Shown here in pieces: positions 1 to 8,202 of a DNA stretch of 64,000 nucleotides. The stretch is from assembly GCA_016214985.1 (NCBI GenBank), contig JACRMM010000049.1, positions 1 through 64,000 on the forward strand, given 5' to 3'. Under the pieces are notes generated by a model. It made no database searches. It was not told the DNA's origin and saw nothing but the letters and a program-made list of their open reading frames with translations. Each line of letters starts with the position of its first letter. The first letter of the stretch is position 1. The stretch comes from Deltaproteobacteria bacterium (GTDB lineage Bacteria > Desulfobacterota > Deferrisomatia > Deferrisomatales > JACRMM01). Made by a program: the position numbers and the translations under genes.

Positions 1-301
1 CGCTCCAAAGCCGTCCGCGCCCGCCCGGTCGGGCTTTGACCCACGGCAGGCACCGGCTCTCCGGCAAAGCGCGAGTTCTGTGCATGTAGAACATTTCCAT
101 CTTATGGGGCCAGTTTTCTCAAGTCCGACAGGCTCCTAGAAGGCACGGCAGGATTCGGGCATGCCCAGACAAGCCCGTCTCGAGGCCTCCGGAACGGAGA
201 TCCCTGAATATGCAAGGGGTCGCAGGCCGCACCCTGCAACCCCTTGGTCTCGTTGTTGGTTCGTACGGAAGGGCCTGAAGCTTAGAAACACTGAAAAGCG
301 C
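1..301. other. Left-edge stretch with no recognisable gene
   Basis: I see no convincing coding frame, RNA gene, repeat array or terminator here. A short plus-strand frame that begins at 161 runs antisense into the DsrE-like gene and has no family resemblance or ribosome binding site. Base composition is somewhat less GC-rich than the genes to the right. The stretch is most simply the 3' flank of the minus-strand gene that ends at 302. Confidence 0.5.
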
Positions 302-820
302 TCACGGTATCGCCACCACGGCGTACCCTTGCAACTGGTACCCGGCCACGGAGACGAATCCGTTGTCCACTCGGTCGATCTCAGGCATCAAAGTGGCTGG
401 ATCGACTCCCATTACTTTCACCGCGTACATGCACACTTCCAATTTCACTCCATCTTTCTTCATCTCCCTGAGCGTCGCGGCGAACTGATCCATTGCCTCG
501 GCCTGGTCCTTCACAACTTCGTTGCGACTACTTGATAACAATTTGACCGCCGGCCCGTGGAAGACGATCACCGCGTGGGCAGGCTCGGCCAACTTTGTCA
601 CTGCTTCGCTCTTGTACACGTCGCGTACCGCCCAGAAGATCACGTTGGCCGACTTCGGGTCGCCGTGTGACACATCGAACACCACATCAACCCTTTTGAC
701 CCCCTTGAGCGCCGCGTCGTACCCGTCCGCCCAGACCGGAGCCCACGCTGCCGTCGCTACGAGCACGGTGAGCACCCGGGCGACCCATCTAACTCTCGAC
801 CATCTCGCATTCTCTCTCAT
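302..820 (-). CDS. Periplasmic DsrE/DsrF-like family protein
   Basis: The 172-residue product starts with a clear Sec signal peptide (residues about 1-31, ending around WAPVWADG) followed by a single small DsrE-like alpha/beta domain. Secreted single-domain DsrE-like proteins are common in proteobacteria. They resemble the sulfur-relay DsrE/TusD fold, but their reaction is not known. One conserved-looking cysteine lies near residue 130 in the EVCMYAVK segment, a plausible sulfur-carrier position (inference). The ATG at 820 has a strong GGGGAGG ribosome binding site about 6 bases upstream, which fixes the start. The gene stands alone; the next gene upstream is a transposase remnant on the other strand. 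Confidence 0.85.
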   Translation of the reverse strand: MRENARWSRVRWVARVLTVLVATAAWAPVWADGYDAALKGVKRVDVVFDVSHGDPKSANVIFWAVRDVYKSEAVTKLAEPAHAVIVFHGPAVKLLSSSRNEVVKDQAEAMDQFAATLREMKKDGVKLEVCMYAVKVMGVDPATLMPEIDRVDNGFVSVAGYQLQGYAVVAIP

Positions 821-1033
821 GGTACACCTCCCCTCCGGCCCCTCGCGGGAACACGGGGGCGGGAGAACACACTCGGCGCGTGGACCGCGCCCGTTGTCGA
901 CAAGGTAGCAATGGGGTGGCCGCTGGACAAGGCCAGCGCACGACGCAGGGACAGGAAAGTCATCCGAAAGAATATGGGCTGCAAGGTTGACAAGGTTACC
1001 GGGTCCGTAGGCGAGGTTGGGTACGCTTTCGAC

Positions 1034-1276
1034 ATGCCGCGATCTGCTCGGTTAGACGTCATCGGCGTGGTGCAGCATGTGATGGCCCGGAGTATCGATG
1101 GGCGTGCCCTCTTTAGGGACGACCGGGACCGAGAGGAGTTCATGCGTCGCCTCGGCGAGGTCGTCGGCTGGGGCAGTGCGCAGTTGCTGGCGTGGTCACT
1201 GATGTCGAATCATCTTCCCCCGTACTCCGGCCCCGGGAGGCCTTTCTGAAGGACCTCATGCGTCGGCTGGAATGGG
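1034..1276 (+). pseudogene. Remnant of REP-associated tyrosine transposase (RAYT, Y1_Tnp family)
   Basis: The frame starting at 1034 encodes the typical family N-terminus (MPRSARLD, then GVVQHVMARSIDGRALFRDDRDREEF) up to the LMSNH signature, where the family normally continues VHLLL. Just after this point (about 1213) the reading frame shifts. The expected continuation (VLRPREAFLKDLMRRL, matching the usual RPGREPLSxLMRRL stretch) is found in the neighbouring frame to about 1270, and family resemblance then stops. The catalytic tyrosine region and the rest of the roughly 200-300-residue protein are missing. The remnant abuts the 3' end of the convergent metallopeptidase gene. No REP palindromes are visible next to it. 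Confidence 0.75.
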
Positions 1277-2152
1277 TCAGAGCTCACGCGTCCCGAACGT
1301 GTCACAACGGTCCAGCTTGCCGGCGTCGATGCCTCTCCGGAACCAACGCACGCGCTGTTCTGAGGAGCCGTGAGTGAAGCCTTCGGGGACGGTCGTGCCG
1401 GTCGACTGCTGCTGCAGTCGATCGTCGCCGATCGCGCTGGCGGCATTGAGCGCCTCCTCCACGTCCCCGCCTTCCAGGATTCTGCGCGAGTCGTTGGCCC
1501 GCGCTGCCCACACTCCTGCCAGGCAGTCGGCCTGGAGCTCGAGCCTGACCGAGAGAGCGTTCGCCTCGGCCTCGCTCCGCGCCCGTTCCTGCGCGCCCCG
1601 CACACGCTCCGAGACGCCCAGCAAGTACTGAACGTGATGGCCCACTTCGTGCGCGATGACATACGCTTGGGCGAAGTCGCCCGGAGCCCCGAAGCGGCTC
1701 TTCAGGTCCTGGTAGAAGGCCAGGTCGATGTACACCTTTTGATCCAGCGGGCAGTAGAATGGTCCCATCGCTGATTGTCCCGTCCCGCAGGCCGTAGGCG
1801 TCGTGCCGGTAAACAACACCAGCTTGGGCGGCACATACTGCTTCCCACTCTCGTGGAATACGCCCTCCCAGGTGCGTTCGGTAGAGCCCAGTACCTTGGA
1901 GACGAAGCGCGCCATCTCGTCGTCCGGCGGCGGCCTGCGGGAAGGAACCGCCTCGGGTTGCGCCTCGGGCGATTGCAGGCGAGATGCGACGCCGAGAAAG
2001 GTCGAGGGATCGATGCCGAAGAAGTAGCTCGCGGCCAGCGCCAGCAGCACGGTGACGATCCCGATCCCCCCGGCACGTCGGCCGGGCACGCGCATCCCCC
2101 GCCGATCCTCCACGTTGGTGCTTTCCTGCTCGTCGTCCAGTCGCATGGCCAT
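1277..2152 (-). CDS. ypfJ: YpfJ-type neutral zinc metallopeptidase, membrane anchored
   Basis: This 291-residue protein belongs to the putative neutral zinc metallopeptidase family (PF04228, YpfJ). It has a short charged N-terminus, one membrane helix at about residues 29-46 (GIVTVLLALAASYFFG) and a soluble domain outside the cytoplasm. The zinc motif HEVGH lies at residues 168-172, and an ELQADCLAGVW segment further on probably supplies the third ligand. The domain also carries the family's ACGTGQSAMGPFYCPLDQKVYID stretch with two cysteines (C122, C134). Substrates are unknown. The ATG at 2152 is preceded by GGGAG. It is a single gene whose 3' end meets the transposase remnant. Confidence 0.88.
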   Translation of the reverse strand: MAMRLDDEQESTNVEDRRGMRVPGRRAGGIGIVTVLLALAASYFFGIDPSTFLGVASRLQSPEAQPEAVPSRRPPPDDEMARFVSKVLGSTERTWEGVFHESGKQYVPPKLVLFTGTTPTACGTGQSAMGPFYCPLDQKVYIDLAFYQDLKSRFGAPGDFAQAYVIAHEVGHHVQYLLGVSERVRGAQERARSEAEANALSVRLELQADCLAGVWAARANDSRRILEGGDVEEALNAASAIGDDRLQQQSTGTTVPEGFTHGSSEQRVRWFRRGIDAGKLDRCDTFGTREL

Positions 2153-2582
2153 CTCCCTGCTCTTGGATCGCGCTCTTCCAAGGCAACGTTCCGCTCACCC
2201 AACAACGCCCCACGCTGTCGGGCGGCATGGCTTGCGAGCCCCCAGAGTACCCGAAGTATGGCCCTTGCCAACGTCCGGCCCGATACCTGCTGCCCGATAG
2301 GCACCCCGGGTGGGTCCGCCCCGCGGTCAAACTGGCCACCCGGGCACAACGTAAGAGTCGACGCGGAAGCGGAGATCGTCATGTTCAGCCCGCAGCGCGA
2401 GCACAGCCATGTCATCAACCACAGGATCGAGAAGGTGAAAAGCTAAGCCCCGCGCCGGAAGTTGGGGGCGGCCGAAAGCAGGAAGACAGGCGAATTCTCC
2501 AAGAGCCGAACCCGTGGGCGTTGGCCCGTGCGGCAGAACAGACGGTGCCCCGTGCAAGGCCCGACCCCCCCAACCGGGGAGA
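2153..2582. other. 430-base intergenic region, no supported gene
   Basis: This gap lies between two minus-strand genes. It contains open frames on both strands but none with good start signals or family resemblance. One minus-strand frame from about 2418 begins with a WLCSRCG stretch and a later LCPGG, which looks vaguely like a decayed zinc ribbon, but there is no ribosome binding site and the frame runs on through the metallopeptidase gene. No transcription terminator with a T-run and no convincing promoter was found. Confidence 0.5.
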
Positions 2583-3650
2583 TCAGGTCGCGCGTTCATA
2601 CAAGGCCCGTCGTTCCGGGTCCAGGGTGTCCAGGTGCTTGCGGGCCTCCTCGGGGGAGACGGCCTTCAGCGATCCGTCTTCCAGCTGGATGACCACGCCG
2701 GCCTCCAGGAGCGTCTTGAAGCGCCTCGCTCGGACCGCTCTGTCCGGGTGGCAGACGAGCTGGCAGTGGCCACAGGTCATCTGCCCTTTGTGGCCCGGCA
2801 GCAGCGCGTGGTAGAAGCCGACGCCTGGTTTGGCTCGATAGGCGTACGGCTTCACGGCGGCGCGCAGCGCGCCGAGGAACTCTTCGTCCTTCTCCGGTAT
2901 CGGGAATCGCGCCGGCGACCAGGTGGACCACGTGCCGGACTTGGAGAGCCCGGTAAACCCGCCGCAGACGTAGTCGCAACGATTGTAGCTCTGCCGCCGG
3001 GAATAGGAGAACGCGACACCGCCCATGGTGACCGTCGTCTTCTCGTCCGGGTGCATCAGGGCCGAGGCGCAAGCCGACAGGCACAGCCGGCAGTCGTCGC
3101 AGTAGTTCTCCTCGGGGGGTAAGGGGTCCGTGGGCAGGAGCGGGGCATCCGTGACCACAGCGCCGAGAATGACGGCCGCTCCCTCTTTCGCTCGCAGGAC
3201 GTTGCCGGACAGCCCGAAATGACCGAGGCCGGCGCGGACGGCCAGGTACCGAAGCGAAATCGGGGGTTTCTCGTCGTACGGACCCCGCGGCGTGTCTTTC
3301 CGGTAGACGAAGTTCGACTCGACCGCAACGGCCTTCTGCCCCTTCATTTCCAGGAAGCGGGCCAGTTCCAGGGCGATGCCGCTCGCCAACGTGTTGGTGC
3401 GGACGTTATCCTGGGAGTGCCCGCTGAAGTCCTCCTTCCGGAGGAACCGTTCGATCTTCTCCTGGTCCAGCGGAAGGGCGAAGACCACGGCGGACTGGGC
3501 ACCCTCGAGAACGTACGACAGGTCGGTCGACGGCGGCCCGCCCTCGAGGGTCCCGGTCGTGACCGCGCCCGCGTCGATGGCCCCGGCGTTCAAGACCAGG
3601 TCTTTCACGAGTGGGTTCAGGTCTTCTCGGCGCCTCTTGTCGTTTGCCAT
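2583..3650 (-). CDS. Double [4Fe-4S] reductase, QueG-like family
   Basis: The 355-residue protein resembles the epoxyqueuosine reductase/reductive dehalogenase-type iron-sulfur family. A first cluster motif C184-x2-C187-x2-C190-x3-C194 and a second C293-x2-C296-x3-C300 are visible, with two further cysteines at 225 and 229. A GLGHFGLSGNVL segment (residues 141-152) matches the GxGxxGxNxxL stretch before the first cluster in QueG relatives. It lacks the HEAT-repeat tail of true QueG and the corrinoid/TAT features of dehalogenases, so I would not call it QueG. Its role is probably a cytoplasmic redox reaction on an unknown substrate. The ATG at 3650 follows a GGAGG motif (about 3658). Confidence 0.8.
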   Translation of the reverse strand: MANDKRRREDLNPLVKDLVLNAGAIDAGAVTTGTLEGGPPSTDLSYVLEGAQSAVVFALPLDQEKIERFLRKEDFSGHSQDNVRTNTLASGIALELARFLEMKGQKAVAVESNFVYRKDTPRGPYDEKPPISLRYLAVRAGLGHFGLSGNVLRAKEGAAVILGAVVTDAPLLPTDPLPPEENYCDDCRLCLSACASALMHPDEKTTVTMGGVAFSYSRRQSYNRCDYVCGGFTGLSKSGTWSTWSPARFPIPEKDEEFLGALRAAVKPYAYRAKPGVGFYHALLPGHKGQMTCGHCQLVCHPDRAVRARRFKTLLEAGVVIQLEDGSLKAVSPEEARKHLDTLDPERRALYERAT

Positions 3651-3738
3651 TCGCTACACCTCCGCGGCTCGGCACAGGGTTCACGCCGCCGCAGCAGGGC
3701 ACCGACGCGGGCCCGTTGCGTGGTCCGAAACGACGGTC

Positions 3739-4710
3739 TCAGAGCATACCACCGAGGCGCGTTCGGATGAGTGCCCCGGCTTCGGTCATGATCCGATCGA
3801 TGAGCTCCTTGCAGGTCGGGACGTCGCGGATGAGCCCCGCAACCATGCCGCAGGACCAGACTCCGGCTTCCGTGTCGCCGTCCCTCATGATCTTCGGATA
3901 CATCCCGGCCACCTCTTCGATGATGTCCTCGAACCGGATCTTCCTGCCGAGCGACGCCTCCTTTTCCAGCAGGCGCTCGACGGCGGCGTTCTTGAGAACA
4001 CGCTCGGTATTGCGCAGCGGGCGCATGACGAGGCGGGTGTCGAGCTCCGTCGCCCCGATGATCGCCCGTTTGACGTTTTCGTGGATTGGCGCCTCCTTCG
4101 TCGCCATGAAGCGCGTACCCATGCTCATGCCGTCCGCTCCCAGGGCCAGGGCGGCGACGAGGCTACGCCCGTCCGCCATGCCGCCCGAGGCCACGAACGG
4201 GATCTTCAGTTCGTCCGCCGCCCGCGGCAGCAGAATCAGGTTCGGAACGTCGTCCTCGCCCGGATGACCGCCGCACTCGAACCCGTCCACCGACACGGCG
4301 TCGCACCCGATCGCCTCCGCCTTCAGGGCGTGGCGGACCGAGGTGCACTTGTGGATGACCGTTACGCCCGCACCTTGAAGTCGAAGCAGGTGCGCTTCGG
4401 GATTGCGGCCCGCTGTCTCCACGATTCGGACGCCGCCGTCGAGGATCGCGCTGATGTAGCCCGGGTAATCCGGCGAGGTGACGGTCGGCAGGAAGGTCAA
4501 GTTCACACCGAACGGCCGGTCCGTCCTCTCACGGCACCGCGCGATCTCCCTCGCGAGCTCCGCCGGCGTCTTCTGCGTCAACCCCGTGAGGATCCCCAGC
4601 CCCCCGGCATTCGAAACCGCTGCCGCCAGCTCGGCGAACCCCACGTAGTGCATGCCGCCTTGAAGGATCGGGTGCTCGATACCGAAGAGCTCGGTGATTC
4701 GTGTCTTCAC
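3739..4710 (-). CDS. Nitronate monooxygenase-like FMN enzyme
   Basis: A 323-residue TIM-barrel flavoenzyme of the nitronate monooxygenase / 2-nitropropane dioxygenase family. The N-terminus (KTRITELFGIEHPILQGGM) is diagnostic. The FMN-phosphate region is VASGGMADGRSLVAALALGADG, followed by MGTRFMAT. The catalytic-histidine segment reads FECGGHPG, close to the usual EAGGHxG. Such enzymes oxidise nitronates, although some relatives are enoyl reductases or act on unknown substrates, so the reaction is not certain. I chose the GTG at 4710 because a GGAGG sits 7-8 bases before it; the frame stays open further upstream, but that part has no family resemblance. It is divergent from the aldo/keto reductase gene, with 146 bases between them. 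Confidence 0.88.
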   Translation of the reverse strand: MKTRITELFGIEHPILQGGMHYVGFAELAAAVSNAGGLGILTGLTQKTPAELAREIARCRERTDRPFGVNLTFLPTVTSPDYPGYISAILDGGVRIVETAGRNPEAHLLRLQGAGVTVIHKCTSVRHALKAEAIGCDAVSVDGFECGGHPGEDDVPNLILLPRAADELKIPFVASGGMADGRSLVAALALGADGMSMGTRFMATKEAPIHENVKRAIIGATELDTRLVMRPLRNTERVLKNAAVERLLEKEASLGRKIRFEDIIEEVAGMYPKIMRDGDTEAGVWSCGMVAGLIRDVPTCKELIDRIMTEAGALIRTRLGGML

Positions 4711-4856
4711 GGGGCATTCCTCCACAGTCTCTTGATTCACTGCACTCCTGAGCTGCCGCTCCCTGCTCTTCCCCGCCGCTCTTCCTTGTGCAAGGATGGT
4801 CTGTCTGTCGTTCCGCTCCTTCCTCCCCCGCCCCCCTGATCGAAGGAGAAGCAGCC

Positions 4857-5690
4857 ATGATTCCAAGACACTCCCTCGGTGCGATGGGCGTGGAGGTGAG
4901 CGCCTTCGGTCTCGGCGGCGAAGGCATACTCAGGACGCACGGCCGTCACGAGCAGGCTTCGGAGCTCATCCGTCAGGCGCTCGACCTTGGGGTGACGTAC
5001 TTCGAGTCGGCCCGAGCGTACTCCGGAAGCGAAGGGTACCTGGGTCAGTCGCTCGGTGCGGACCGACAGCGAATCTTTCTCGCGACCAAGTCCCACGAGC
5101 GCACGGCCGCCGGAGCCCAGGAGCACCTGCGCGAGAGCCTCACCCTCCTGGGCACAGACTGGATCGATCTCTGGATGGTTCACGACGTCCGAACGCGCGA
5201 CGAGCTGGAGCAGATCGCCGGCCCCGGCGGCGCGCTGGAGGTCTTTGCCAAGGCGAAACAGCGCGGCGCTGCGCGGTTCCTCGGTGTTTCCGGTCACCAC
5301 GATCCGGCGATCCTGCGGGCCGCCCTCGACCTCTTCCCGTTCGACTGCGTCTTGATGCCGGTGAACCCCGCGGAAGGAGCCTTGAATGCCTTTGCCGACG
5401 AGGTGCTCCCGACCGCCCGGGCCAGGGGGATGGGGGTGATCGCAATGAAGGTACTCTGCCGCGGGCTCGTGGCTCAGCTACCGGGGTTTATGGGCACGGC
5501 GCCCTACCTGCGCTACGCGCTCCAGACCGAAGGCGTGAGCCTCGTGAGCATCGGCTGCGAAAATACGGCCCAAATCCGGGAGAACCTGGAGGCAGTCGTG
5601 GCGGTGAACCAACCTACGGAGGGCGAACGCGAAGGGCTCGAGAGGTTGCTTTCGCCCTACGCCCGGAAGCTGGCCTACTACCGGCCGTGA
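4857..5690 (+). CDS. Aldo/keto reductase family protein
   Basis: A 277-residue protein of the aldo/keto reductase superfamily, NADPH-dependent TIM barrels that reduce carbonyls. The N-terminal LGAMGVEVSAFGLGGEG and the alternating barrel strands fit the family. The catalytic tetrad positions are E50 (usually Asp), Y55, K78 and H109, in YFESARAY, ATKSH and MVHD. The Asp-to-Glu change is unusual and may alter or weaken activity. The C-terminal SIGCENTAQIRENLEAV corresponds to the coenzyme-binding end. The ATG at 4857 has GAAGGAG 8-9 bases upstream; in-frame starts further upstream have no such signal. Confidence 0.87.
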   Translation: MIPRHSLGAMGVEVSAFGLGGEGILRTHGRHEQASELIRQALDLGVTYFESARAYSGSEGYLGQSLGADRQRIFLATKSHERTAAGAQEHLRESLTLLGTDWIDLWMVHDVRTRDELEQIAGPGGALEVFAKAKQRGAARFLGVSGHHDPAILRAALDLFPFDCVLMPVNPAEGALNAFADEVLPTARARGMGVIAMKVLCRGLVAQLPGFMGTAPYLRYALQTEGVSLVSIGCENTAQIRENLEAVVAVNQPTEGEREGLERLLSPYARKLAYYRP

Positions 5691-5768
5691 TGCCGGCCCC
5701 GGGCCGAAACGCCGCGCGGACGACCAGCCGGCGTTGATCTCTTGAGGGCGGGGACCCGGCGACATGGG

Positions 5769-6338
5769 TCAGGGGCGCTGGGGCGCCCACTCGCGGGCCC
5801 GACGTTGGGCTTCGGCGATCTGGGCGGGGGTCATGACCCCGGCCAGCCAGTCGCGGTGCCGGACCGCCCGCTCCCTCTCTTCGGGCGGAAGCCCGGCGGC
5901 TGCCAGATTGAGCCAGGCATGGGCGGCCACGAGGTCTCTCGGGACGCCGGCTCCCTCTTCGTAGATCACCCCCAAGAGGGCCTGCGCCCGCGGCTCCCCC
6001 GACCCGGCGGCCGTGCGAACCCAGCGAAGCGCCTCCTGATCGTCCTGGGGAACCCCGATTCCTTCCCGGTAGGCGAGGCCCAGGGCGAGCTGCGCCTGCG
6101 GGTGGCCGGTGATCGCCGCCTTGCGGTACAGGGAGGCCGCCTCGGCGGGGTTCGGGTCGATCCCTTCTCCGGCGGCGTAGCTCCGGGCGAGAGCAACCTG
6201 GGCGTCGGCATCTCCGGCGTCGGCCCGCTGACGCAGCGCCTGGAGCTGCGCGGCGGTCGGTCCGCAGCCGGCGAGAGCGGCGGCCAGCGCGAGCAGCCGG
6301 GCCCAACGGCGCACGGCGGTAGGTCGCGGCACGATCAT
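5769..6338 (-). CDS. Sel1-repeat lipoprotein
   Basis: A 189-residue protein with a lipoprotein signal peptide (lipobox LAGC, C25) and about three Sel1-type TPR repeats between residues 37 and 150. These show as spaced A-x-Y/L-x-x-G patterns such as LARSYAAGEGIDPN, LGLAYREGIGVPQD and LGVIYEEGAGVPRD. Sel1 proteins act as protein-interaction scaffolds; nothing here points to a specific partner. Its ATG overlaps the stop of the upstream kinase gene by 4 bases (ATGA), so the two are probably translated together. The mature protein is expected in the periplasm, membrane-anchored. Confidence 0.85.
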   Translation of the reverse strand: MIVPRPTAVRRWARLLALAAALAGCGPTAAQLQALRQRADAGDADAQVALARSYAAGEGIDPNPAEAASLYRKAAITGHPQAQLALGLAYREGIGVPQDDQEALRWVRTAAGSGEPRAQALLGVIYEEGAGVPRDLVAAHAWLNLAAAGLPPEERERAVRHRDWLAGVMTPAQIAEAQRRAREWAPQRP

Positions 6339-8008
6339 CGGGCGCGGCCCGGGGCCTCGAGCCGTCCGGCCGCCAGCGTCCGGGCCACGTCCAGCACTTC
6401 CCGGAAGGGGTGCTGGAGCTGCTTCGTCGTCACGGTGATCACGGTGTCCGCGATGGTCCCGTACCGGGTGGGGTCGCCGCTGTCGTCGACGTGGTGCGAG
6501 ATGACGTCGACCAGCTCCGTCTCGGTGCCCAGGCGGATGTGCTCCTCGTCCATGGCGATCATGTCGCGAATCTTCGGCTTGGCGCGGTTCTGGATGAAGT
6601 GCTGGGCGCCGAGGGTCGCCGCGCGCAGGGCGTGACCGCCGTCCCAGCCGATTGCGACCAGACCGATGAAGACGCCGGTGAACACGTCCCCTGCGCCGAG
6701 CGTGGAGGTGAAGGTGGTCAGGTAATCGTCGCCGCAGACGATCCGCCGGTCCGCGAACCGCACCGCCTTGTCCTCGGCGAGGCGGGCCTTGCTCCAGAAG
6801 CCCTTGGCCCGCTCAGGGCGGAGGATCTCAGTGTACCGCGCCCCCTTGCTCCCCCCCGTGACCACGACGTGACCGCCGTCGAGCGTCTCGCCGCCGCGGC
6901 CCCGGTTCATCTGGTGGGCGAGGTAGGTGGCCGTGGCGTCGATGCCGCGTTTCGCGACCGAGTTGTCGAGCAGCGCGAGCTCGTCGCGGTTGAGGACGAT
7001 GTGCTTCACGTAGGGGAGGATCGCGGAGTACACAAAGTCCCTCTTGTACCCGTAGAAGCGCTCCTCCTGCACGGCGTAGAACTTGCGCTCGATCAGCCGA
7101 TCCATGCAGGTGAGGAGGGTCAGCGTCGGGCACAGGTACGTGACGACCCCGCTCGCGTGGGCGGTCTGGAGGAGCCGAACGAGGAAGCGCATCTCCTCCT
7201 GATTGGTCATGGAGTTGATGACGAGGTGGGTCTCCGCGAAGTCGGCATCGCGCCGCAGCGTGTGCTCGAGCCCGAAGTAGGTTCGGGTCAGCTGGTCGGA
7301 GGGGATGGACTCCTCGTTCGTCTTGTTGGAGAGGATGATGCGGTCCATGGGCGACCCGTCGTCCGCCACGATCGTGAGGACGTAGCCGATGCGCGGGACC
7401 AGTCCCTCGACGTGGAGGTCCTCCCTCTTCCCCATGGAGACGCCGAGGCGGTCGTACAGCTCGGCCACCATCGGGAACTTCGCGTTGTCGACGTCAAAGA
7501 AGAAGTGGTGCTCGAACGAGATCCGTTCCGCACAGCCCGCGAGCTCGGGCGAGTCGTACAACGTCTTGATCTCCTCGATGATGTTCTTGTTGTTGCCGCC
7601 CAGGTGAAGCTGTGCCGGATCCCGGACCTCCACGATCTTGAGGTCGTCCTCCGTTCGGATCAGGGTGGGGAACTGGGCGTGGAGCTCCGAAAATGCCTCG
7701 CTCTTCTCCACGCGAAGGCGAAATTCCCGTTGCTCAGGATGCTTCCCTCCGAACTCCATGGCGTAGTACAGCTTGTCCTGAAGGTTCTGGATCTCGACGT
7801 TGGCCATCGGATTCAGATAGAAGATCTGATCCCGTCCCTGAGCCTTGAGCTCGAAGATCGTTCCCACGGGGAGAAGGATTCTGGAACCGACGATAAAGAC
7901 GTTGTTGCTCGTCGCTCGGTTGATGTCCTCCATCCGGACGGAAACCATGTAGTCGAAGACAGGCACGCCGCCGATGAAGATGAAGCGCTTCCTGGAGTTC
8001 TGCGACAT
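6335..8008 (-). CDS. PfkB/ribokinase-fold carbohydrate kinase-like protein with large insertion
   Basis: This 557-residue protein ends in a ribokinase-like core: N340-x2-E343 (NRDE), a VTGGSKGA strand at 383-390 and the PfkB signature TLGAGDVFTGVF, with the presumed catalytic base D441 (GAGD 438-441). The first strand FIFIGGVPVFDYMV (10-23) and the substrate loop LGGNN (136-140) also look PfkB-like, but they lie about 115 residues apart rather than the usual 20-30. The protein therefore seems to carry a large insertion and is almost twice the normal length. The substrate is unknown; an ADP-dependent-kinase relative is an alternative. I chose the ATG at 8008 because GGAGG lies just upstream. 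It overlaps the Sel1 lipoprotein gene downstream. Confidence 0.7.
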   Translation of the reverse strand: MSQNSRKRFIFIGGVPVFDYMVSVRMEDINRATSNNVFIVGSRILLPVGTIFELKAQGRDQIFYLNPMANVEIQNLQDKLYYAMEFGGKHPEQREFRLRVEKSEAFSELHAQFPTLIRTEDDLKIVEVRDPAQLHLGGNNKNIIEEIKTLYDSPELAGCAERISFEHHFFFDVDNAKFPMVAELYDRLGVSMGKREDLHVEGLVPRIGYVLTIVADDGSPMDRIILSNKTNEESIPSDQLTRTYFGLEHTLRRDADFAETHLVINSMTNQEEMRFLVRLLQTAHASGVVTYLCPTLTLLTCMDRLIERKFYAVQEERFYGYKRDFVYSAILPYVKHIVLNRDELALLDNSVAKRGIDATATYLAHQMNRGRGGETLDGGHVVVTGGSKGARYTEILRPERAKGFWSKARLAEDKAVRFADRRIVCGDDYLTTFTSTLGAGDVFTGVFIGLVAIGWDGGHALRAATLGAQHFIQNRAKPKIRDMIAMDEEHIRLGTETELVDVISHHVDDSGDPTRYGTIADTVITVTTKQLQHPFREVLDVARTLAAGRLEAPGRAR

Positions 8009-8202
8009 GGGCGCGCCTCCTCTGAGGGTCCTTTGGGTCCCAAATGATACTACGCTCGCGGTGCGCCGCGCAAAGCAGCGGGCGCGCAGCGAGGCGCTGC
8101 TTCTCCGAGCGGCCCTCCTGTGGTACACAGAACCTGCGCCCAGGCCGCCGCGCGCGGATTCGCGACGGCGGCCCGATGTCTCTCGGACCGGAGGTCCCTC
8201 CC

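Noticed and set aside
2155..2418. Possible small zinc-ribbon protein (WLCSRCG start) on the minus strand
   Set aside because: No ribosome binding site, incomplete Cys pairs, and the frame continues through the metallopeptidase gene instead of ending.
2565..2581. CCCCAACCGGGG as a terminator for the Fe-S reductase gene
   Set aside because: Only a 4-5 base stem with no T-run.
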